Shown: positions 54,914 through 64,000 of the stretch, one piece after another | Numbering within the stretch: position 1 is the stretch's first letter | Layout: every line of letters begins with the position of its first letter | NCBI RefSeq assembly: GCF_023343835.1 | Contig: NC_064437.1 | Coordinates: 26,511,001-26,575,000 of the forward strand | DNA: 64,000 nt | Source: Lagopus muta | Lineage: Eukaryota; Chordata; Aves; Galliformes; Phasianidae | Reading direction: 5' to 3' | The notes under the pieces: model-generated | The model's input: the letters and a program-made list of their open reading frames with translations, nothing else | The model's database searches: none | What the model was told of the DNA's origin: nothing | Translations under genes and position numbers: made by a program

Positions 54914-55579
54914 GCTGTACATCGGCTGTCACTTAGCAACGCTGCCGGTGCGGGAAGTGGGTGCTGTGATGCTGGCAAGCCATTGTGGTGGTCAGAGAGC
55001 CAGTGGCACAGCCTACCTGTACCCAGGGTGTACAGGAGGAGGCTCTTTCTTCCAATACAGAATATGTTGGCTTGGCAGGAGGTGGGGTGGGGGATGTTCT
55101 TTCATATTTTTTCCCACTGTCTTACATCTGAGCACTTTCTAGGGCATCAAACTGACTTTTGAAGATACCTCCTCAGGAAGGTCAGCCTGGGAACAGATTT
55201 CTCTCTTGCATCTATTCAGAAGCTGAGCACTGGCCACAGATGCAAACAGCTCCACTGGCATTTAGCATCTGTAATTCTGTCTGAGGTTACAGCTCAGCCA
55301 TGCAGAATCAGTCTGTGTGGTTATGGTCTGATCTGGGCTGTGGTGGGGGTGGAGATGGAGACACTTGGTGTGACTCCCCACGAATGGCTTTTTTTCCCTT
55401 CCTTTCCAAGCCGGATTTAGCTTTTATTTGCTGTGAAAGGGCATATCTTTCCAGAATGCACAGCACTTGTTCTCAGAGAATTACAAGTAAATCCATTAGA
55501 TACTTTATGAATTATAAGGATTAAAAGGGATTTATTTAAGAAAAGCAGCATTTTGACTTTTTTTTTTTTTTTTTTCCTG

Positions 55580-55725
55580 TCCAGAATAGGAACAGGATGC
55601 CCAGAGAGGCTGTGGATGTCCCATCTCTGGAAGCATCCAAGGCCAGATGGATGGGATTCAGGGCAGCCTGCTCTAGATGATCTTTAAGGCCCCTTCCAGC
55701 CTAAGCCATTGTATGAAATGGAATA
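55580..55725 (+). mobile_element. CR1 LINE 3' end fragment
   Basis: GCCCAGAGAGGCTGTGGATG, CATCTCTGGAAGCATCCAAG and GATCTTTAAGGCCCCTTCC are diagnostic CR1 phrases; the 5' end abuts a T tract. Confidence 0.85.
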
Positions 55726-58107
55726 ATGAAGACTTTACACACCTTTATAGACTTAAAAATTCTGAAGTTTTATGTATAGAGTCTATTTGGAACATTGATA
55801 TTGCAATTAGGAAAAGATGAGGCTTTTGTCACTAACCATTAAAACCCATGTCTGGGACAACAACAAATACATTATAACTAATTGCTGAGAGGGACCAATA
55901 CTAGGCAAAATAAGACTGCTTAAGTATCTTTACACTTGTTTCTTCCTTCAAGTTTTTCAGTTGCTTCAAGTGCTAATTTCCTGCATTCATAATGTTTAGA
56001 TTCTTACAATCATTAAATTGACAGATGATCTGGGGTTTTATCATTCAGCTGTTGTGCACTGTACTCTCTGCTTCCCTCGATCCCTGTTTCCACACAGAGC
56101 AGCAGACAAACATGATGTCTCAGACATCCGCAAGTCAAGGTCTGATACTTGAGATGGAGAGTCAACCAGTGGCCACATCATACATGAAAATGGGAGAGTC
56201 CACATGCCCAAAGGGAGACTTTGTACTCCACAACGCTTCCAGGGTATTCCTGGACAATTAAAGAGGTCAGAGCTAATGAAGCAGGGTGGGATCAGGCTTT
56301 GGTTTGCATCCAACTCTCTGTTCTCAAATTACCTCGAGGAAATTTCTCAGGTTCCTCTGACTGCCTGTTAAATGGGCATGGTTGCTCACTCTTCTCTTAG
56401 AGCAGGTTATAGCAGTGCTCTGAGGATAAATGCATCAGAGGTCTTTGAAATGCTGACCCCCAGTGATAAGAGAGGCTGCTGGTGGATTCACATTTGGGAT
56501 CGTGACCCTTACACTGGGGAGAAGCTTCGCTCCTGGGCATTTTGGCTGCCAAGGTATATTGCTGAGTCCTCGGGCTCTCTAGTCAACAATGTTCATTGGG
56601 GGATCAAATCCTTCCCAATGCCATGTGATTAATAAAATGCTAGACCACGATTATTGGCTCGTTAACGATAAAAATGTTGATATACGTTGATTTCTGTGAG
56701 AAATCTGCTTCTTTAAAGATAAAACTCATATCACAAATCTCTTAGAGTAAAACTAAGGAGAAAGACTTTTGACTCCCTCTTAAACAAAAGGAGATTATGC
56801 CCTTTGCTTTGTGCGCTCAAATAGTTTGGAGTAGAGATTAATAAGAAAAACCAGGTCCACTTGCTCCTTGATGCAATGAGCTGCACAAGACTTGGGGATC
56901 AGTTTTGCCCCATACAGCTCCCTCAGGTCTTTTGGGGCAGCTTTTGAATAGATTCAACTTGGACAAGACAAAACAAGACAGCCACTGAGTCAACACTGCC
57001 CCCTCCTTGCTTCTCCCCAGTGCACCCTGAGGGAATGCTTTGCAGCCTCCTGGTCCAGACCCATATGCTCTGGTGAAAGAGATGTTGCAGAAAGCCAGAA
57101 GTTGCCACCCAGCATGTGCTACCTAGCTGAAATGTTTCAAATTAAGCTTCTGTCTTTGAATCCACATGCAGAAACATAGTTCAGGGTGAAGCAGCTCTGA
57201 AAACTCCTTTTTGCACAGATACACGCTGTTCTGCCCAGAAGCATGCACACAGTCACAATCAGGTGTTCCAGTAACACTGAGTAAGGCCCATGACAGTGAT
57301 AAAGCTGGCTGGAAAAAAAAAAAGAAAAAAGAAAAAAAAAGTCAAATTAACCTTGCAGCCACCTTTTATTTTAAATAATAGATACAGATAGCTGCAAAGC
57401 ATTGCTGCCATGGGGGACACAAAGCGGAGGATGTGTCTTAGTGCCATTTGCATTTTGGTGGCTGGGCTACAGCCGTGCCTTATGGTTTCATTCTGCTTGG
57501 AAGGCAGCTCCTGGCAAGAGATCCTCCCTGGGAAAAAAGGTGGAAAAGATTATTTGGCCAAAGGTTAAGAAGGGAAGGGGGCACAGCCCCTGGTGTGAGT
57601 GAAGTGAGTGAGTTAGTGGGAATGGAGATAATTGCCAGGATGATTGCAGGTCAGCTCCTTGGGAGCGGCGAGGCTCAAAGAGAGGCTGCAAACCTAGAAC
57701 CATAACATCGCAGGATCAAAACATGCAAGGTTTTGACTTTTGCTGCTGAAGGTGATTTAAGCCGTTCCGATGGCACCTCGCTGGTGTTGTGGGTTGTGGC
57801 ATACGCTGGCAGGGAGAAGGATGAGATCAAACATTGGGAGCGAGGGGCAATGTGAAGCACCAAGTGCTCCTGTTTCCAAAGCCCTGGCTGTACAAACTAC
57901 ATCCTCCTGGGAGATGGGAGCAATCCCAGTTTGCCCAGTGCTGCCCAGTCTGCTCCTGCTTTGCAACCGAGAGCTGCACAGAGCAGGGATGGAGGCAGAA
58001 CTCCAGGTGCTGCAGCGGGAGCTGCCCGGCCGTGATTGCTGTGAAACTCATCTCAGGAGGGATTTACTTTCAAAACACCACCTCACACTTTGTCCTTCGG
58101 GTCGGTT

Positions 58108-58205
58108 AGAACCACAGGACGCTTTGGGTTGGAGGGGAATTTAACAGACCATCCAGCCCCAACCCCTGCCGTGGGATTGGGTTGTCTGCTCGGCCTCGGG
58201 CACTG
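58108..58205 (-). mobile_element. CR1 3' end fragment, antisense, next to SMG7 island
   Basis: GACGCTTTGGGTTGGAGGGG, GACCATCCAGCCCCAACC and CCCTGCCGTGGG are reverse-complement CR1 3' sequence, within ~100 bases of the CpG island edge. Confidence 0.7.
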
Positions 58206-58494
58206 CAGAGATGGGGCACCCATGTATTGGGTTCCATATATGCACAAGTATTTGGATGTGACGAGGTGCCCGGGGCGGCAGCGCACGGCTTCCCGCCCAA
58301 AGCAGTCCCGTCAGGAGACGCCTCGCCCGCTCGTGAAGAGACGGGGATCCCGCAGGGCGCTCCGCCCAGCACCGAGGCCCTCCCGGGGGATCGAGGAGCC
58401 CCGGGGCGGCGTGCGGTACCACAGGGCCGGGTCGCGGCGCGGGGCGGGAGGCGCGGGAAGCTCGGCCGTGTGGGGGGGGCGGGAAGGCGCCGCG

Positions 58495-58552
58495 GTTGCC
58501 GTGGCGACGCCCGGCCGCCCCCCTAGGTTGCCATAGAGACGGGAGAGCCAAT
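58495..58552 (+). promoter_or_regulatory. SMG7: Double X-box plus CCAAT box
   Basis: GTTGCCGTGGCGAC and GTTGCCATAGAGAC both fit the RFX X-box (GTNRCC-spacer-RGYRAC). Their starts are 32 bases apart, and a CCAAT (NF-Y) box begins 8 bases after the second. Confidence 0.6.
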
Positions 58553-58848
58553 CGGCGGCCGCCGCTGCGGGTCGACGGGGGGGAAGGCGCGGGGGAAGGC
58601 TTTGCCGGTGGCGCCGCCGGAAGTGGCTGCGGGCCGGGCCCGGAAGCGCGGCCGGCGCGGCGGGAGGCTCTGGGCGGCGAGGGCCCGAGGACGGCGGAGC
58701 GGATCGGGCGCGGCCGGGCGGTGGCCCGAGGGCTGAGGCGGAGGTTCGCCGGGGCGGCCCGCGGGCGGCCGGAACGCAGAGCGGGGACGCGCGGCCCCTC
58801 CCTTCCTGCTCCTCCCCGCGGCGGCGGCGGCGGGCCCCGCACGGGAAG

Positions 58849-58926
58849 ATGGCGGCGGCGGCCGGAGGCGGCGGCAGCAGCGGCAGCGGCGGCGGTGCGG
58901 GGGCGGCGGGCCGGGCCGGCCTGTGA
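58849..58926 (+). CDS. Short upstream ORF in SMG7 leader (25 codons)
   Basis: ATG at 58849 in a strong context (A at -3, G at +4) opens a Ala/Gly/Ser-rich frame (MAAAAGGGG...) ending in TGA at 58924-58926, 41 bases before the SMG7 start. The peptide itself looks like low-complexity CpG-island sequence; any role would be as a translation or NMD switch. It matters only if transcription starts upstream of 58849, which is not shown. Confidence 0.4.
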   Translation: MAAAAGGGGSSGSGGGAGAAGRAGL

Positions 58927-58967
58927 GAGCCGCGGCGGGGCGGCACGCGGGCGGCGAGCGGCGGAGG

Positions 58968-58996
58968 ATGAGCCTGCTGTGCGCACAGTACCTCCG
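58968..58996 (+). CDS. SMG7: SMG7 first coding exon (partial gene)
   Basis: SMG7 is a 14-3-3-like and TPR protein that binds phosphorylated UPF1 with SMG5 and recruits decay enzymes in nonsense-mediated mRNA decay. ATG at 58968 encodes MSLLCAQYLR, matching the recalled vertebrate N terminus (MSLQSAQYLR) with two changes. The exon ends with two bases of the Arg codon before GTGAGA. The conserved gene order after NMNAT2 and the CpG island support the call. The rest of the coding sequence lies beyond the window; no second exon was found before 64000. Confidence 0.85.
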
Positions 58997-61900
58997 GTGA
59001 GAGCCCCGGGGCCGGGGGGAGGGGGGGACCGAGGGGAGCGGGGCCGAGCGGAGGGAGCCGGGCTCGAGGAGAGGTCACCGTGTGTCTGCTGGGGACGCAC
59101 CTCGTTGCTGCCCGCCGAGCTCCGGGGCGGCCTCGCCGCCGAGCGGCGGGGCCGGGGCTGAGGGACGGAGGGCTCCGGCCCTGGGGGCGGAACGCCGGCT
59201 GTGCCCGCGGGATGAGCGGGCTGTGAGTGAGCTTCCCTTGTGGGTGCGGAATGCTGCTGGTAGTTGATCGCTCCAGGAAGAAGCGCCGTGAAGCACATGG
59301 CCTGCTAGTGTCAGTGCCATACTAAATAACGCTTTGTCCATGCGGACCTGAGCCCCCCGTGCACCTCGAGGGAAAGATGTTTCTCCACCAAAAGGATGTG
59401 CTGGGTCTTTCTGCAAAGTTATGGCTTGGGCAAGTTTTCTAGAGTGAATTCCAGAAAACTTTTACATTTCCACCCTTCTGAAATGCTTGAGCTGCCTCCA
59501 CTTACTGACTCTACCAACGTGCTTCTGTCCTCAACCTGTTTGGTGTGACTCCCTGGTGGTTCAGGCCTGTCTCAGCCTCACCTCCCCATTCCCGTCCCAC
59601 CAAACAGAAGCAATTGATCTCTCTAGTAGCAAGTTTTTGCACCTTTTTCTTTTAACAGGCTTCCAGCCTATGCTTGGCTTCTTCCTTCTTTCCAGTCACC
59701 TTATGAACAAAAGCTCTAAAATGTCTATTATTAGCTCTCCTCTACTAGTTACTTAATTTCATATATATCTTAATAACACCCTAATTTCTTGCCTTTGCCC
59801 TCATGGCTGAGTCTATGTCTGCCCTAAGTCTCTGCTCCATCCACCTTCCTGTATCACCAGATATTTCTCAGTGCTCTGTGTCCTCCTCGTGGAGGTGGAG
59901 AACCTCATTGCCTGGCAGCATATAGGTAGCAGTCACCTTGTTCTGCTAACTGTTCCTTCAGCAGCATAACTCACCCTGTACTTTTTTTCCTGAGTGTTCT
60001 ATGTTAGTAGAGTGCTTAATGCAACAGGACATGGATATATTACAAGTAGTGAATCGTCTCTTTGTCACCAAGGAGCTTATCTGCTTCATTTAAAAAAAAA
60101 AAAAGGGGGGGGGAGGGAGAGGGGCAGGCACCCCACAAAACTTTCCAAGTGCTTTCTAGCCAGTACTCTGCATGTTTTATCTCTGAAAAAGGTGTGTTTC
60201 AGTTCTGGGTAAGTTTGGGAGGTGGTTTCCTTAATTCTGCAAAATGTCTTTTCTATCCACAAAAGCAGTACTGTGTGTAGATTGAATTCTGATTTACATG
60301 GAGCTATTGAGAGTTGGTTTACAGCAACCCAGGCCATCAGGAGGATAGGGAATAGGGCCTCAGACTCTCATAGCTAGTTCTATTAGTGCTTTTCCTTACA
60401 GAGGAAGGCATTCTCCTTCATACTTAGCACTGCAAGCTTTATTTGTATGTAATAGCGAAGGGATATGTAGACCCAAGTGTAGCTGTACAAAAGGTAGGTT
60501 AACAAACCATTGTGCTGAATAAAGATGTGGGGCAATTAGTCTCTGCTGAGGGATGGAAAAGTTTTGGGGAAGATCTTTGTATTTGAAGTTCAGGTGTGAG
60601 AGAGCTGAATTTCTAAGGTGACCACATAATGGTTGAATAACTTGTGAAGTAATGACTCTGCAAGAATTGGGAGACACTGAAAGAATGAGCAGGGAAGAAA
60701 GGGATTTTCAGCCAGACTGCCTTAACTCCTCCACCACCGGTCTCTTGCTTTTTCTCTCTGTGTACTATGTGTATATACGGATGCATATATATATATAAAT
60801 CATGTTTGAAAATATTGTCCTTAAAAGATCATACCCGGGAGTACAAGAGCTGGGAAACAGCTGAGACTGCTGCAGAAGTGTTGCAGAAAGAACAAAGCAG
60901 GTCAGACTCAACATCTCCAGTGTTTCTACAGTTGTGGGGAATCCTTTTTCTTTAAGTCATCTTTCTATACTGCGCAATAGTATTGGAGCTTTTCCTTTCC
61001 TATTCTTCGTATCCTTTTCAAGGTCACCTTTCAAGAGTGAGTACATGATTGCTTTCTCCCCCATCTCAGTTAAGTTCCCTGGGTACTCCTCTGGGGTTCT
61101 TTGTCTGAGTCACTTCACAAAGATCTGCACTGGATCTGGTCAGAGGAGTATAAATTTCAGGAAGTTCCACCAGGGATCTCAGAAGAGAGGCTCTGTTTGG
61201 GTTAATGTGTTCTGGGCCTGATGTGTCTGATCTGACTGAAAAATTTGGGCTGTTTCTTTTGTTCTACTTTGGGAATCTTAAAGTACATTCCTTAAATCAA
61301 ACTGAGCTTGTAGGACAGTCTTACACGAAACATTTCATGTATCCTGCTAGGTACAAAGGCTCTGGTAAGCAAACTATCACTACAGATAGAATTTCTGTTG
61401 TAATGCCACCAAAAATGAGCGCTTCCTTTCTTTTCATAAGACAGAATTGAGCTGAAGATCATCTGGTTCACTTGTGTTTACTATGAGGACGTGGTCTTTG
61501 TTGCCAATTTTATAGACACTGTGTGGTTTTTATACGGTCAAAATGCAGTTACCTTGGATTTAAAAAGTGTGCTTGTTCGACTGAGATAAGGCCATCTCGA
61601 TTGCATTTTACAAAGATATGAATTCCAGTTAATAGTTGAATGTGGCATTATTCTGGTGAATTGTGGCTTTTAGAGCAATGTAAACGTAACATAAAAAATG
61701 CCTGAATTACAGGGCTGGAACAAATGCTTAGAAATTCTGGTGCTGACAAACCAGTAGGTAGCTTCCTGATGTGTTATGATGAGGCCATAACCAACTTCAT
61801 TAAAGGTTTGACTGCTTTAATAATTCAAATTGTGACTCTCTTCTCAAAGACTCATCAGTAGCTCCATTAACTTTTGCATCAGCTGTCTCTTCACGGTGGC

Positions 61901-64000
61901 TCCTTCGCTGTCTGCCAGTCCATGACGCACCTCTTGCAAAGTTTCTTCACTTTTAAATGAAGGAGGGCAGGAGCAGAGGTAATTTAATGCTGCAATCTTT
62001 GCTTGTGAGCATGTTCTGGTACCTACCCGTTCCTGATTAGGATGCTGTAGAATTGATGTTTGTCAGTGCCTGACAAGCATAAACAGTGCTACTTGAAGCT
62101 CAGAATAAACCCCATCAAAACAAGCACAGTCAGTTAGTTAACTATCTTGAGAGCACACGGAGGAAGAAGTGCACGTAATGTCAGTGTTAGCAGTCTAGCA
62201 ATGTGTGACTGCAGTGTTCTGCCTGGAGTGCACAGTGCCCCTGGCACTGGAGGTGACCTCAGGGTGTCCCTGTCCAGCCTCCTGCTCCGGTATCACACCA
62301 GCTTGTTCAGCACTTCAGCCAGGTCTCGGCAGCCTCTAATGTCAGAAGCAGCCTTTGCTGTTCTGCTGCTTTACTGCCATTGTGGTAGAAAAAATCTCAT
62401 TGCATTCAGTTGGGACCTCATGTATTTTAACTTGCACTGATATTCCTGCCACGTGCTGCAGCCAGGAGCCCCCAGAGCCCTGCTGCTGGATGAGCACTGT
62501 GGCCTGACTGCCCCGGGGTCTCACAGACCTCTCTGCTGTTGCTCTGCAGTCCTCAGTGATTTGTCTTCGTGTCCAATCGGTCTTGGAAAGTTTTCCCTGT
62601 GGCTTTTTAATGTTCTGCGATGATTAATGGTACTTTCATGCATTGTTTACTTTTGGATTTTAAACAGGGGAGAAGTAGCAGAGGGGTCAGAAAACTGCGT
62701 TGGCCTTTCAGAAGGCACCTTTTAGCACAGTGTTTTCTCTGGGGGAAGATAAAGGCAAAATTTCCCCCTCCTTTTTTTTTCCGGCTTGTTCTCTAAGCAA
62801 GCTGCTTCTAGTATTTGTAAGTAGAATTACCACCAATGTTTATTATGAGCAATGCTTTTCAAGGGAGAAGGTGGTGATTTAAAACGGCAAGTAATTTTGG
62901 TGGTGATTGCTGTTTGCTGCATATCTACAAACATTGTAGTGACCTACGAAGTAAAAAAGTTACAATAAAAAAGAGTGTAAAGCGATTTCCCCAGAGGGGA
63001 TTTGGATTATTGAGCATCCTTCTGCCACCCAGGGGCAGCTTGTGTGAAGGTCACATCATCTGGTAGCTGTTCCCACTGTGTTTTGCCCGTGATCTGTAGA
63101 AACTTGAGTGAATGTCCTACTTGTCATTTGTCATTTCTCTTTCTCAAATGGTTTTGCCAGGGTTTATCTGCAGAGGGATGGACTCCCATGAGGACTTGAA
63201 GGCACAAGCAGTTCAGGACGTGGTGGGCCCATTTCTTCTGGAGTGGCTGGCAGGAGGGTGGCTGTGTGCTGCAGGTGTGGGGAGAGTGCTGAAACAATCA
63301 GAACTTGGCCTTTCTTCCTTCATGCCTGGTAGAAGTCCGGCATCTGGAGAACTGCTGACAGCAGGCTCCTCTCCTCCTTTCACCCTGTCCCCTCAGTACT
63401 GGTTTGATAGTGTGTGCTCTTTGGTGTCCAGTGGACTGCTTTTGTTTTGTGTTTTTACCTCTGGGTAGCTGTACGTGAGTAGCTTCTGCATCCTGTTGGT
63501 TATTACCACGCATGCTGGCAACAGGGGTGAGGTTGTGTGCAGCAGGAACGAGGTGCTAAGAGTAAGGGCAGGGTGGGACTGCAGCTTCTAATGATACCAG
63601 TGCTCATTCTCTTTAAGCAGTCACTGACCTATAGCCCTGGAAACTAATGCCCTGGTTCCTATGAAGTGTGAAGCACACATGCCCTGCCTGGCTGGTATCA
63701 CTGTCACAAACAGCACCCCAGTTTTCTGTCCAGGTTGAGCAGCCTTACTTTTTGCTGCAGAACACAGCTTATCACAGATGCTGTTACTGCACTGTGCTGG
63801 AGATTACTTGCAAAGCAGTGTTCCAGTGACCTAGAAGTGCAAGTCAGTGTAAGTAAAGCTACAGCTGTATTTATTTATTCATTTTTGATTGCAGGGGTGA
63901 TTCTTGCAGCAGTTGGTTCTTGTTCTAACCTGCATATTCATGCACGGTTTGATCTGTACTGGAAAGGAAAGGGTTGTGTTGTGGCAGTGAAGGCAGGTGA
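58997..64000 (+). other. SMG7: SMG7 intron 1 (5' part)
   Basis: Donor GTGAGA at 58997. About 5 kb with no exon encoding the expected continuation (Q-A-E-V-L-K type). Contains an A-run/G-run near 60091-60120 and AT-rich intronic sequence. Confidence 0.75.

Larger units (their letters stand above)
53061..58260. other. NMNAT2-SMG7 intergenic region
   Basis: About 5.2 kb between the two CpG islands. It contains a three-copy 15-bp repeat (54869-54913), a GTTT repeat near 54390-54410, two CR1 fragments and A/T-rich filler. No conserved coding sequence was seen. A divergent non-coding transcript from the SMG7 promoter is known in human, but I cannot demonstrate one here. Confidence 0.65.
58270..59220. 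promoter_or_regulatory. SMG7: SMG7 CpG-island promoter
   Basis: Very G+C- and CpG-rich block around SMG7 exon 1. It holds two X-box motifs (58495-58508, 58527-58540), a CCAAT box (58548-58552) and a YY1-type AAGATGGCGGC at 58846-58856, a combination usual for TATA-less housekeeping promoters. Confidence 0.8.

Noticed and set aside
56420-56700. Possible solitary LTR (AATAAA-like element near 56632 within a structured-looking block)
   Set aside because: No matching terminal TG/CA ends, target duplication or primer-binding site could be identified; left as unclassified intergenic sequence.
58141-59298. Open frames of 220-385 codons over the SMG7 island
   Set aside because: Same CpG-island artefact: low-complexity Pro/Arg/Ala translation, overlapping on both strands, and partly within an antisense CR1.
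1-64000. CRISPR arrays, operons, phage or insertion sequences
   Set aside because: None seen; introns, CpG islands and CR1 elements show this is vertebrate nuclear DNA.

Overview
The window is vertebrate genomic DNA: long GT-AG introns, CpG islands at promoters, AATAAA poly(A) signals and several CR1-type LINE fragments. The CR1 copies and the compact introns point to a bird, most likely a galliform such as chicken. The gene order LAMC1 - LAMC2 - NMNAT2 - SMG7 matches human 1q25. No prokaryotic or viral system is present.

Layout: (1) 1-~11.9 kb: the last 15 coding exons and the 3'UTR of LAMC1 (laminin gamma-1, + strand; the 5' half lies outside the window). (2) ~11.9-16.6 kb: intergenic DNA, ending in a promoter-like segment with two AP-1 sites and a TATA-like box. 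(3) 16.76-~30.64 kb: the complete LAMC2 gene (laminin gamma-2, + strand, 23 coding exons, 1171 codons plus stop). (4) 30.8-52.85 kb: the complete NMNAT2 coding region on the - strand (11 coding exons, 307 codons plus stop, the same length as human). It converges tail to tail with LAMC2. Its 13.6-kb first intron holds a telomere-like 26-bp minisatellite, a 21-bp palindrome and a cluster of REST/RE1-like half-sites. (5) ~53-58.3 kb: intergenic DNA with CR1 pieces. (6) 58.3-64 kb: the CpG-island promoter, first coding exon and start of intron 1 of SMG7 (+ strand), with paired X-box motifs, a CCAAT box and a short upstream ORF.

The two laminin genes are tandem paralogues. Their last 11 coding exons match in phase, and the middle nine match in length to the base. 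One LE-module exon is about 91% identical at DNA level between the two genes although the flanking LE sequence has diverged. This is the strongest unusual signal here. It fits gene conversion from LAMC1 into LAMC2 and covers the equivalent of the nidogen-binding loop.

The laminin products are secreted basement-membrane trimer subunits. NMNAT2 is a Golgi/vesicle-associated NAD synthase that maintains axons. SMG7 is a nonsense-mediated decay factor. Adjacency is conserved synteny rather than an operon. Comparisons with human proteins rest on recalled family knowledge; no database search was run.
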